A stretch of DNA of 64,000 bases from an uncultured Christensenellaceae bacterium (GTDB lineage: Bacteria; Bacillota; Clostridia; Christensenellales; Pumilibacteraceae): the NCBI GenBank assembly GCA_910588155.1, contig CAJUPB010000001.1, positions 124,001 to 188,000 on the forward strand. Direction: 5' to 3'. Each line of letters begins with the position of its first letter. Positions within the stretch are counted from its first letter, which is position 1. Shown here one piece after another: positions 7,736 through 15,412 of this stretch. The position numbers were made by a program, and so were the translations under genes. The notes under the pieces were generated by a model. That model did no database searches, was not told the origin of the DNA, and saw only the letters and a list, made by a program, of their open reading frames with translations.

Positions 7736-9082
7736 ATAGGAACACAACCGGTAATATTCGATATAGCTTACACGCCTTATCGGTTAAAGAAAAATGCAAC
7801 GGCAGACGAGAGAGCGAAACACGAAAAAGAGCGTGCTTTCTATGATATGTCGGGCGCGGACAATATCTACAAGTACATAACAACCGAAGGCAAGATATAC
7901 GGCGAGGAAGCTAAGAAGTTTACAATGCTCGAATGCCTGCAAAAGAGTACAGGTGTATTCAATCAAGACGGTATGCTGAGTAAAGCACAAGTAAAAGAAA
8001 TGCGTAAGCGAGCGCAAACGGGCGAGAAGAATTTGTGGCACGGCTTTATATCGTTCAACAAAGAGAACTCGGAAAAGATAGACGATCCCGAAAAATGTAT
8101 TGCGCTCATAAAGCAAACCTTCGGGCAGTTTTTCAAGGATGCAGGTTTTAATCCGGACAATATGGACTTGATGTGTGCGCTACATTTAGATCGTCCCGAA
8201 CACTTGCATATTCATTACGTCTTTTGGGAGAAAGAGCCGAAAGTCAAGAATCAAAGAGCGGCAGGATACAAGTACCGAGCGAAGGGCAAAATACCGCTTG
8301 ATGCAATCGACAAAATGACTGAGCGATTAAACGCCTATACCATTGACGATGACCTTGCAAGGAAGCGACAAAAGGCGGTGGAAGAACTGTCAAATACGGT
8401 AGAAGGTTACGACCTTGCCGAACTGAACGATTTGCTACGCCAAAAACTCAAAGAGCTTGCGGACGAACTGCCAAAGGACAAGCCGTTATGGTATGCAAGC
8501 AAAGAGATGAAACCGTACCGAATCAAAATAGATACGGTAGCCGAGTGGCTTATTGACTTGGACGATAAAACAAGTGAAGCCGACCACGCTTTTCGTAAAG
8601 AATTACGGGATAAGAAACAAAAGTTACAGAGTATAATGGGCAACTATTACAAATCCCGTAAAGACAGAGAACTGCACGTCGTAGAGAATATGGAAGGGTT
8701 TACCGAATTGGGTGACGGGTTAAAGAACTTGCATACTATCGAGGCATTGGAGTGGGACTATCGTAGACGATTAGGTAATATCGTTCTCAAAAAGGTGCGG
8801 GAGATACAGCGACAAACGTATAAGCGTAATCCACAAAGGAAGTACAAGACGAACGATAAAAACCTAAAACGCAAGCTCGCAATCTCATCGAGAAAAGTGC
8901 GCGGCATAATGGACGGACTGTTTGGCTCGGTAGCGGAATTATTCTCGCCCGAAACGACGAACTACCGTAACCGTTTACGCGAGATCGAAGAAGAAATGCA
9001 AGCGGAATATGAAAAGGAAAATCGTCCACAGGAAACGGAACAACCGAAGCCGACGAACAACAAATGGAATTGGGGGAAATAA
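7736..9082 (+). CDS. Mobilization relaxase, probable AUA start
   Basis: The first ATG is at 7847 (411 residues), but the frame stays open and clearly coding upstream: (M)GTQPVIFDIAYTPYRLKKN…RAFYDMSGADN. AGGAGG at 7721-7726 sits 9 nt before ATA 7736, so I place the start there (about 448 residues). The HLHIHYVF motif is the histidine cluster of HUH relaxases that nick oriT and pilot a single strand. The C-terminal half is rich in lysine and predicted helix, like Rep/Mob-type proteins of Firmicutes elements. Its position between two recombinase cassettes corresponds to tnpZ of Tn4451. The specific relaxase family is uncertain. Confidence 0.75.
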   Translation: MGTQPVIFDIAYTPYRLKKNATADERAKHEKERAFYDMSGADNIYKYITTEGKIYGEEAKKFTMLECLQKSTGVFNQDGMLSKAQVKEMRKRAQTGEKNLWHGFISFNKENSEKIDDPEKCIALIKQTFGQFFKDAGFNPDNMDLMCALHLDRPEHLHIHYVFWEKEPKVKNQRAAGYKYRAKGKIPLDAIDKMTERLNAYTIDDDLARKRQKAVEELSNTVEGYDLAELNDLLRQKLKELADELPKDKPLWYASKEMKPYRIKIDTVAEWLIDLDDKTSEADHAFRKELRDKKQKLQSIMGNYYKSRKDRELHVVENMEGFTELGDGLKNLHTIEALEWDYRRRLGNIVLKKVREIQRQTYKRNPQRKYKTNDKNLKRKLAISSRKVRGIMDGLFGSVAELFSPETTNYRNRLREIEEEMQAEYEKENRPQETEQPKPTNNKWNWGK

Positions 9083-9128
9083 CTATGTAAGAAAATAAGC
9101 AAAAGTCGTATTAACATTAGAATAACGC

Positions 9129-9179
9129 TTGACTCTATAACCGCAAAGTGATAAAATATATTCAATCGTATATATACGA
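9129..9179 (+). promoter_or_regulatory. Promoter plus palindromic operator, cassette 2
   Basis: TTGACT (9129-9134), 17-nt spacer, TAAAAT (9152-9157), then the same palindrome TCGTATATATACGA (9166-9179). Sequence upstream (AGTCGTATTAACAT…AACGCTTGACTCT) is also shared with cassette 1, so the whole control region was duplicated. Confidence 0.75.
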
Positions 9180-9203
9180 CGAATATATTTTGCGGAGGCA
9201 ATT

Positions 9204-9491
9204 ATGGAAAAGAAAGATAGAGCAATTAAAGACAAGCGTTACGAGGACAAGCACAAAGCCGAGAGAAAGGCTAAGTGTATGGTATGGGGAACGAGCGTAC
9301 CGAGAGAGAAAGCCGAAGAAATAAATGAGTTTTTGAAAAGATACGGCTACACAAAGGTACAACTGATAGAAGCAGGATATAACGCGCTCATTGAGCAGGC
9401 GGCCGAACATAATACCGACCTTGCGAAGATAATGGACGGCTACGACGATTTTTTCGGTTTTGAGTTAGAGAAAATGAAGAAAACCGAGTAG
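9204..9491 (+). CDS. Ribbon-helix-helix regulator, copy 2
   Basis: 95 residues. The first 60 match copy 1 with only a few changes. The extra C-terminal tail (about 30 residues, ending FFGFELEKMKKTE) is acidic and absent from copy 1. Start ATG follows GCGGAGG. As both copies follow the same operator, cross-repression of the two recombinase cassettes is likely. Confidence 0.8.
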   Translation: MEKKDRAIKDKRYEDKHKAERKAKCMVWGTSVPREKAEEINEFLKRYGYTKVQLIEAGYNALIEQAAEHNTDLAKIMDGYDDFFGFELEKMKKTE

Positions 9492-9523
9492 TTGATATTT
9501 TATCGCAAAAGGAGGAACACGCG

Positions 9524-9568
9524 ATGGAGAGAGAACATAGTATTCAAAGCTATAAGGACGCGGAGTAA
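9524..9568 (+). CDS. 14-residue leader-like peptide ORF
   Basis: AAAGGAGG precedes ATG at 9524; the ORF encodes MEREHSIQSYKDAE and stops 28 nt before the TnpW-like gene. A strong ribosome site on so short an ORF suggests a translational leader coupling regulator and recombinase. Cassette 1 has only a remnant of this (ATG ACG GAG TAA near 5615-5640). Not recognised as any family. Confidence 0.35.
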   Translation: MEREHSIQSYKDAE

Positions 9569-9595
9569 ATCCGAGCAACGCCCGAATAAGAATAC

Positions 9596-9760
9596 TTGAA
9601 TAAAAAGCAAATAAGCTATACAAAAAATTACGGTGGCATTGAATTTACGATAGTAGTAGCCGAGAGCCAAGCCGCCAAAGAAAGCATAACAAATAAGTTG
9701 AAAAGTGTACTGTTAAAGGACTTGTCCGATAAGGTGCGTTCGGAAGGAGAAAACTTATGA
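9596..9760 (+). CDS. TnpW-like small protein, copy 2
   Basis: TTG start, 54 residues: LNKKQISYTKNYGGIEFTIV… followed by a helix (SQAAKESITNKLKSVLLKDL). It shares the G-G-x-x-[YF]-T-V pattern with copy 1. The stop overlaps the recombinase start (ATGA at 9757-9760), so translation is coupled. No clear Shine-Dalgarno before the TTG. Role in the element is inferred from Tn4451-like gene order. Confidence 0.6.
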   Translation: MNKKQISYTKNYGGIEFTIVVAESQAAKESITNKLKSVLLKDLSDKVRSEGENL

Positions 9761-11415
9761 ACGAAACATTATCGGTAACTAATAGGAGAACAAATAACGG
9801 AGGTGAAATAACAGCGCTATATTGTAGGTTAAGTGTGGACGACGACCAAAACGGCGATAGCAACGGTATCGTACACCAAAAAGAAATGCTCGGCAAATAT
9901 GCGCAGGAACACGGTATGCCTAATCCGCAATTCTATGTGGATGACGGATATAGCGGAACGAACTTCAACCGCCCCGATTTTCAAAATATGATAAGAGATA
10001 TAGAATCGGGCAAAGTAACTACGGTTATAGTCAAAGATATGTCGCGCTTGGGTAGAGATTACTTAAAGGTGGGGTACTATTCGGAAGTCTACTTCTCGGA
10101 GAAAGACGTACACTTTATAGCGGTCAATGACGGTGTGGACAATCAGTATGAGAACGACAGCGACTTTACACCGTTTAGGAACATTATAAACGAGTGGTAC
10201 GCAAAAGACACAAGCAAGAAGGTACGTGCGGTGTTGAGAGCGAAAGGCAATTCGGGTAAACACTTGTGCAACTGTCCGCCGTATGGGTATGTGAAAGACG
10301 AGGTAGACAAGCAAAAGTGGCTTGTGGACGAGGAAGGCGCACGAGTGGTAAAAGAAATCTTTGCGCTTTGCATACAAGGCTACGGCCCGACGCAAATTGC
10401 GAGATTACTTACGGAACGCAAAGTCGATTCGCCTGTAATGTGGAAGATAAGAATGGGTGTGAAATACCACACGGAGAAATTTGAAACGCCCGAAATATGG
10501 ACGACAAGAGCCGTAATAGGTATTTTATCTAATCCGACTTATCTTGGACACACCGTAAACTTTCGCAGTACCAAGAAGTCGTACAAGAGCAAGCAAATAG
10601 TTTATAAACCGAAGGAAGATTGGGTAGTGTTCGAGAACACGCACGAAGCGATAGTCGACCAAGACACTTTCGACACGGTACAACGCTTGCGAGATTGTAA
10701 ACGTAGACCTGCAAGGATGGGCGAAATGAGCGTATTTTCGGGATTGTTATTTTGTGCCGACTGCGGCAAGAAACTGTATCTCAATCGTTGCAAAGAGTAC
10801 AAGAAGTATGAGAAGGCACACTTTGTTTGCACTACTTACCGTAAAGGCACGGCACAGCATAGAGGGTGTACAGCGCACGGCATCAACCTTGACGTGGTAG
10901 AGCAAATCGTACTTGCGGATTTACAAAGAGTGCTTGCTATGGTAAAGGATGACGAGCGAGAGTTTGCGACAATGCTGCAAGCAAATATGAGCCGCGAGAT
11001 CCGGCGGGACTTATCCGCAAAAGCGAGAGAGTACGACGAAGGCGAACGTAGGATAAAGGAATTAGACCGTATCATACAGCGAGTGTATGAGGACAACATA
11101 AACGGTAAAATATCCGACGAGCGATACAAGAAAATGTCGCAAGCCTACGAAGAAGAACAAGCCGTGCTGACGAAGCGAGTGGACGTCTTACATAAGGAAT
11201 TGGCAACGGCAAAAGAGCAATCCGACAATACGGACAAGTTTATACGGCTTGTTGGAAAGTACACCGAGATAACCGAGCTTACGCCCGAAATAGTAAGGTC
11301 TTTCGTGGAAAAAGATAATTGTCCACGAAAAGGAACGAGTGGACGGCAGCTACGGCAAACGGTAGAAATCATCTACAACTGCGTGGGAGTAATTCCTAAC
11401 TCTACGCAAGAGTAA
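9757..11415 (+). CDS. Large serine recombinase, copy 2, C-terminus frameshifted
   Basis: 552 residues. Catalytic Ser26 in ALYCRLSVDD, VDDGYSGTNFNRPDF, recombinase domain, zinc ribbon CADCGKK, coiled coil, C-terminal strand. Start ATG follows GGAAGGAG. GGAGG at 9799-9803 again stands before ATA (Ile18), as in copy 1. The protein clearly diverged from copy 1, unlike the regulators. Near the C-terminus the expected IIVHEKERVDGSYGKR is found in the next frame between about 11315 and 11361, while the annotated frame reads DNCPRKGTSGRQLRQ and then returns to VEIIYNCVGVI. This equals one inserted base (about G11314) and one lost base (about 11360), either real or sequencing errors. Confidence 0.9.
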   Translation: MNETLSVTNRRTNNGGEITALYCRLSVDDDQNGDSNGIVHQKEMLGKYAQEHGMPNPQFYVDDGYSGTNFNRPDFQNMIRDIESGKVTTVIVKDMSRLGRDYLKVGYYSEVYFSEKDVHFIAVNDGVDNQYENDSDFTPFRNIINEWYAKDTSKKVRAVLRAKGNSGKHLCNCPPYGYVKDEVDKQKWLVDEEGARVVKEIFALCIQGYGPTQIARLLTERKVDSPVMWKIRMGVKYHTEKFETPEIWTTRAVIGILSNPTYLGHTVNFRSTKKSYKSKQIVYKPKEDWVVFENTHEAIVDQDTFDTVQRLRDCKRRPARMGEMSVFSGLLFCADCGKKLYLNRCKEYKKYEKAHFVCTTYRKGTAQHRGCTAHGINLDVVEQIVLADLQRVLAMVKDDEREFATMLQANMSREIRRDLSAKAREYDEGERRIKELDRIIQRVYEDNINGKISDERYKKMSQAYEEEQAVLTKRVDVLHKELATAKEQSDNTDKFIRLVGKYTEITELTPEIVRSFVEKDNCPRKGTSGRQLRQTVEIIYNCVGVIPNSTQE

Positions 11416-11426
11416 AAGGGCATAGA

Positions 11427-11457
11427 AAGTGGCGTAGCCGACTGCGCTACGCCACTT
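11427..11457 (+). terminator. 12-bp hairpin at end of mobile element
   Basis: Perfect inverted repeat AAGTGGCGTAGC / GCTACGCCACTT with a 7-nt loop, 11 nt after the recombinase 2 stop. There is no T run, so termination may be weak; it could alternatively mark the element end. Confidence 0.5.
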
Positions 11458-11569
11458 ATATACCTAAAACTAACTTAATTTATCCCTATGGAACAAATAG
11501 GAAACGATTAGGATTTTATTTACATTTGCTTAATTCATTGTCAGTCGGATTTAGGAAAGAAAGAAGCTA

Positions 11570-11740
11570 TTGAAAAACAAGAAAAAATTTGTTGTAACTA
11601 TAACAAGTTTAGACCCACACATATCCGAAGGGAACTATGATACTGTATATGATGTAATTGAAATATATATCGACGGACAAGGAAATTGCTTGCGTGTATC
11701 GGAAGTCGAAGATTTTGATGTCAACCGTAATAAAAATTAG
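11570..11740 (+). CDS. Small hypothetical protein (56 aa)
   Basis: TTG start behind GGAAAGAAAGAAG; reads LKNKKKFVVTITSLDPHIS…YDVIEIYIDGQGN…RVSEVEDFDVN. The alternating hydrophobic pattern suggests beta strands and the residue use is protein-like. Right after the stop the same frame encodes a membrane-helix-like stretch (IIISAIIVAYTIVWVSMII), so this may be the remains of a longer gene. No family recognised. Confidence 0.4.
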   Translation: MKNKKKFVVTITSLDPHISEGNYDTVYDVIEIYIDGQGNCLRVSEVEDFDVNRNKN

Positions 11741-12067
11741 TGCATTATAATCAGTGCAATAATCGTCGCATATACGATTGTTTGGGTGTCTATGATTATT
11801 CGGAAAATATGACCCCAATTTCGAAAACGAAAAAACAAAGAAAAGAATAAAATTTCTTTGGGCTGCTACTGCTTCCGCCGGAGAGATGAGTACGAACACG
11901 CGCCAAAGGTGGGTACGCATTTTATGTATTAGTGTTTTACGTTGTGAACACAATATGGGCTTATTACAAACCGTCTATTTCAACAGCGCGGCATACGTAA
12001 AAGCAAGATTAGCAAAATAGCAGAAAAATGCACTTGAAACGAAATCTCGGAGTGTCTTTGCCATTGC
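11741..12067. other. Degenerate spacer after the mobile element
   Basis: About 330 bp with no intact gene. It contains only short broken frames, including the membrane-helix-like stretch following the 56-residue ORF. Probably decayed cargo between the element and the acetyltransferase gene. Confidence 0.4.
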
Positions 12068-12096
12068 TTGCCTAATAAATTCTTTTCTGATAAAAT
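12068..12096 (+). promoter_or_regulatory. Promoter of GNAT gene
   Basis: TTGCCT (12068-12073), 17-nt spacer, TAAAAT (12091-12096), 21 nt before the ATG; AAGGA ribosome site between. Confidence 0.6.
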
Positions 12097-12117
12097 ACTT
12101 ATAAGGAATTTATATAA

Positions 12118-12651
12118 ATGCGAATAGAAGATTTTTCAAATGATTATACGGCAAGAGCATTATGCAAGAATGATATAGACAATATTTTTTTGCTATGCAG
12201 TTCTAACACGCTGTTCTACCAATATCACCCTCCGTTTGCAACAAGAGAAAGCATTTTGAAAGATATGAAAGCGTTACCGCCGAATAAAACATTTGACGAT
12301 AAGTTATATTTCGGTTTTTTTCATAGCAATAAATTGGTCGCTATAATGGATTTGATTTTAGGTTATCCAAATGAGCGGACGGCATTTATCGGTTTGTTTA
12401 TGGTTGATGCCGAATATCAAGGACAAGGTGTTGGCAGTCGGATAATCGAACATTGTGTCAGTGTTATAAAACAAGCGGGATTTGATTTTATTCGATTGGG
12501 AATAGACAAAGGCAATCCGCAAAGCGAGAGATTTTGGAGTAAAAATAAATTCACCGAAACAGGCGAAGTTCGAGAACAAGAAAACACCGCAATTATTTTA
12601 ATGGAGCGCTATATAAATGGAGTACACCATACGAAAAATGCAACAGAGTGA
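12118..12651 (+). CDS. GNAT family N-acetyltransferase
   Basis: 177 residues. The acetyl-CoA binding motif A is clear: FMVDAEYQGQGVGSRIIEH (Q-x-x-G-x-G). Motif B-like FWSKNKF follows, and the fold order is that of single-domain GNAT enzymes. The substrate cannot be told from sequence. It overlaps the following broken acetyltransferase by 35 bp, and the pair probably formed one operon once. Confidence 0.88.
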   Translation: MRIEDFSNDYTARALCKNDIDNIFLLCSSNTLFYQYHPPFATRESILKDMKALPPNKTFDDKLYFGFFHSNKLVAIMDLILGYPNERTAFIGLFMVDAEYQGQGVGSRIIEHCVSVIKQAGFDFIRLGIDKGNPQSERFWSKNKFTETGEVREQENTAIILMERYINGVHHTKNATE

Positions 12652-12937
12652 ATATTCATTGTTGAACGATTTTTTATATAATGCAATATTTGTTTCGCAA
12701 GGTATAACTCCGCCGCCAAAGAACATTTTGAATACCGACAAATTATAAGTTTATATTAAAGAGGACTTCGGCAGGCAAAAGAACGATATAGCATTAGTCG
12801 CGGAAGTAGACGGTAAAATCGTTGGGGCTGTTTAGGCAAAAATTTACGGACATATAGATAACAATATGCCATCGCTTGCCGTCTTGTAAACTATCAAATA
12901 TGAAACAGTAAACGGTGTAATGAAAAAGCTAAAATGA
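12617..12937 (+). pseudogene. Broken GNAT acetyltransferase
   Basis: Reading from ATG 12617 gives MEYTIRKMQQSEYSLLNDFLYNAI… with DFGRQKNDIALVAEVDGKIVGAV, YGHIDNNMPSLAV, a recognisable GNAT N-terminal half. Three in-frame stops interrupt it (after NTDKL, after GKIVGAV, after PSLAVL) and the motif A half is missing. There are no frameshifts, so decay was by point mutation plus loss of the 3' part. Confidence 0.8.
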
Positions 12938-12992
12938 TTTTTTAAACTATAAAAATTTTTTTGACATAACGATAAAAAACGAGGACAATTCT

Positions 12993-13538
12993 ATGAGCAA
13001 AAAACTTTCGGAAATGACTCTTGAAGAACTTTGGAAACTGTTTCCCATACATTTGGAGAAACACAATCCGTCTTGGCTAAATTGGTACAATGAGGAAGCG
13101 GAATATTTGAAAAGCATATTACCGTCGAAAACCGAATTCCACCATATCGGCAGTACCGCCGTAAACGATATAATGGCCAAACCCATCATAGACATTCTTA
13201 TAGTCACAACGTCAATAGGGGAAATGAAAGAAGCGGCAAATACTCTTGCAAATAGCGGTTACTTAATTATGTCGACAACCGAAAACAGAATATCTCTCAA
13301 CAAAGGATATACCGAAAACGGCTTTGCCGAAAAAGTTTTTCATCTTCATATAAGATTGGAAGGCGATACCGACGAAATATTTTTCAGGGATTACTTAAAT
13401 ACCCACCCTAAAACAGCAAAAGATTACGAACAATTGAAGTTGAGTCTTTGGAAAAAATATGAATATAACCGAGATGCTTATACAAATGCAAAAACCGGTT
13501 TTATCAAAAAATATACAGATTTGGCGAAAGAACAATAG
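12993..13538 (+). CDS. GrpB family nucleotidyltransferase-like protein
   Basis: 181 residues. GrpB features: FHHIGSTAV followed by MAKPIIDILI (the G-S-T-A-V and D-x-D/E-type nucleotidyltransferase core), then FHLHI and FRDYLNTHP…AKDYEQLK near the end. Members are uncharacterised nucleotidyltransferase-fold proteins. ATG follows CGAGGAC. A TTGACA box at about 12960 suggests an own promoter. Substrate unknown. Confidence 0.88.
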   Translation: MSKKLSEMTLEELWKLFPIHLEKHNPSWLNWYNEEAEYLKSILPSKTEFHHIGSTAVNDIMAKPIIDILIVTTSIGEMKEAANTLANSGYLIMSTTENRISLNKGYTENGFAEKVFHLHIRLEGDTDEIFFRDYLNTHPKTAKDYEQLKLSLWKKYEYNRDAYTNAKTGFIKKYTDLAKEQ

Positions 13539-13629
13539 AAAGATTGTTTTGTAATGAGATAGACAATTGTTAAATGGGCATAAAATCATAGGAACACAAG
13601 TCAAGAATTACAGCTTCGAATCAATGTAC

Positions 13630-13668
13630 AAAAATGCCGGGACTCTTAACGGAATCTCGGCGTTTTTG
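13630..13668 (+). terminator. Terminator
   Basis: GCCGGGACTC / GAATCTCGGC stem (two G-T pairs), 6-nt loop, followed by TTTTT. Confidence 0.8.
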
Positions 13669-13701
13669 TGTCGACCAAATTTAATAGCAGCCGCACATTA
13701 C

Positions 13702-13730
13702 TTGAAAAGCGATTGAAATTGTGATATAAT
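13702..13730 (+). promoter_or_regulatory. Promoter of split-barrel/MBL/PfpI operon
   Basis: TTGAAA (13702-13707), 17-nt spacer, TATAAT (13725-13730), then TAGGAG ribosome site and ATG at 13750. Confidence 0.75.
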
Positions 13731-13749
13731 CAATAATAGGAGAAAATTT

Positions 13750-14172
13750 ATGAATGAAAGTTTAATCAATCAAGCCGAACAACTGCTGACGCAATGTAAT
13801 GTTTGCACGGTTGCATCGGTATCCAAACAAGGATATCCGAGAATTTGCGTACTGATGCCGATAGAAGCGAAAGGAATAAAAGAATTTTGGTTTTCTACGG
13901 GCACAAACGGAACAAAGGTTAAACATTTTGAAAACAGCTGCAAGTCGGGCGTAACATTCTATAACGGCGGCGACAGCGTAACTATTACGGGCAATATGGA
14001 AATTGTAACCGATAAAGCAACAAAAGACCGTTTATTCGATAAGCGGAGAGATTTTCTCGGCAGACATCTCCCTAACGGCGGGAAAGAAGACCCGAATTAT
14101 TGTATTTTGCATTTCTCGGCGAAAGAAACGACTGTTTACATTGACGGCAAATTTGAAACTTTTGAGATATGA
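13750..14172 (+). CDS. Pyridoxamine 5'-phosphate oxidase-fold protein 1
   Basis: 140 residues, the size of single-domain FMN-binding split barrels (general stress protein 26 type). Features: CTVASVSKQGYPRICVL at the N-terminus, FWFSTGTNGTKVKHFE, and a closing VYIDGKFETFEI. Such proteins bind FMN or related flavins and often reduce small molecules; the substrate is unknown. First gene of a four-gene operon, overlapping the next by 4 bp (ATGA). A relative lies two genes downstream. Confidence 0.82.
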   Translation: MNESLINQAEQLLTQCNVCTVASVSKQGYPRICVLMPIEAKGIKEFWFSTGTNGTKVKHFENSCKSGVTFYNGGDSVTITGNMEIVTDKATKDRLFDKRRDFLGRHLPNGGKEDPNYCILHFSAKETTVYIDGKFETFEI

Positions 14173-14930
14173 ACGATTGGTTTACAATAGACAAAATAGA
14201 CAATGCGACTTATATTATAAGCGAATACAGACATTGGGAAGAAACTCACAGTTATCTTTTGATTGGAGAAAACCGTAGTCTTTTGATAGATACGGGACTC
14301 GGAATAAGAAATATTTCCGATGTTGTGACCGAGTTGACGGATAAGCCCGTTGTCGCAATCGCAACACACATTCATTGGGACCATATAGGCGGACATAAAT
14401 ATTTTCCCGATTTTTATGCACACGCTGCCGAGTTGAATTGGCTGAAAGGCGAGTTTCCGATATCAATTGAAACGGTTCGGAAAATGGTGCTTGAAAAATG
14501 CGATATTCCGAAAGATTTTTCCATTGAAAAATACGAACTTTTTCAAGGCGTACCGTCAAAGGTATTGCGGGGCGGGGAACTTATCAGCCTCGGCGGCAGA
14601 ACGGTCCAAGTGCTGCACACTCCCGGACATTCTCCCGGGCATATGTGCTTTTGGGAGAACTCGCGAAAATATTTATATACCGGCGACTTGATATATAAAG
14701 ATACACTATTTGCTTACTATCCTTCCACCGACCCGCAAGCCTATTTAACGTCATTGAAAGCCGTCGCAAAGCTCGAAGCCGAAAGGATACTTCCCGCACA
14801 CCATACGCTTGAAATATATCCCGAGATTGTAGTTCGTATGAAAGATGCCCTGAACGACTTAAACAAAAGCGGAAAACTTTGCCACGGCAGCGGGTTATTT
14901 GATTACGGCGATTGGTCCATTTTATTGTAG
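14169..14930 (+). CDS. Metallo-beta-lactamase fold hydrolase
   Basis: 253 residues with the di-metal site THIHWDHIGG (H-x-H-x-D-H), a later histidine in HTPGHSPGHMCFW, the bridging Asp in YTGDLIY and a final His in LPAHHT. Cytosolic, no signal peptide. The family hydrolyses thioesters, lactones, phosphodiesters and others; this member's substrate is unclear. Start overlaps the preceding flavin gene, so the products are probably made together. Confidence 0.88.
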   Translation: MNDWFTIDKIDNATYIISEYRHWEETHSYLLIGENRSLLIDTGLGIRNISDVVTELTDKPVVAIATHIHWDHIGGHKYFPDFYAHAAELNWLKGEFPISIETVRKMVLEKCDIPKDFSIEKYELFQGVPSKVLRGGELISLGGRTVQVLHTPGHSPGHMCFWENSRKYLYTGDLIYKDTLFAYYPSTDPQAYLTSLKAVAKLEAERILPAHHTLEIYPEIVVRMKDALNDLNKSGKLCHGSGLFDYGDWSILL

Positions 14931-14977
14931 TTTCGATATTCGGAGTAATCCGTTATTTAAAAATCAAGGAGATAACA

Positions 14978-15412
14978 ATGAAAAAAGAACAGTTATATAA
15001 ATTCGTTTCCAAACAGAAAATTGCGTTTATTTCGTCGGTGGACGAACAAGGATATCCCGTCACGAGAGCTATGCTTTCACCCAGAAAAATTGACGGAAAC
15101 GATATTTATTTTTCTACAAACACATCGTCCAAAAAAGTAACTCAATATCTCAATAACGACAAAGCCTGTGTCTATTTTTATAGACGAGGTGTATTCAGAT
15201 ATCGAGGACTGACAATCAAAGGCACAATGACGGTCTGTATGGACCAACCGACGAAAAACGATATATGGAGACCCGGTGACAAAATCTTCTACAAAAAAGG
15301 TGTTACGGACCCCGATTATTGCGTTTTGAAATTTACGGGCACGGAAGCCGAATACTATTGTGATTTCAAAGTGGAAACTTTCGACTTGAACAAACAAGAG
15401 GAGAATCGATGA
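14978..15412 (+). CDS. Pyridoxamine 5'-phosphate oxidase-fold protein 2
   Basis: 144 residues from the ATG at 14978, preceded by AAGGAG; the frame is open further upstream but without ribosome site. Resembles the protein at 13750: KIAFISSVDEQGYPVTRAML, IYFSTNTSSKKVTQYL, and a C-terminal YYCDFKVETFDL. Likely a flavin-binding split barrel. Overlaps the PfpI gene by 4 bp. Two paralogues in one operon suggest duplication with different substrates or a heterodimer. Confidence 0.8.
   Translation: MKKEQLYKFVSKQKIAFISSVDEQGYPVTRAMLSPRKIDGNDIYFSTNTSSKKVTQYLNNDKACVYFYRRGVFRYRGLTIKGTMTVCMDQPTKNDIWRPGDKIFYKKGVTDPDYCVLKFTGTEAEYYCDFKVETFDLNKQEENR

Noticed and set aside
12617..12937. Stop-codon reassignment (the three stops read as sense)
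   Set aside because: All other genes in the window end normally at TAA, TAG and TGA, and the frame lacks the second half of the GNAT domain; a pseudogene is simpler.
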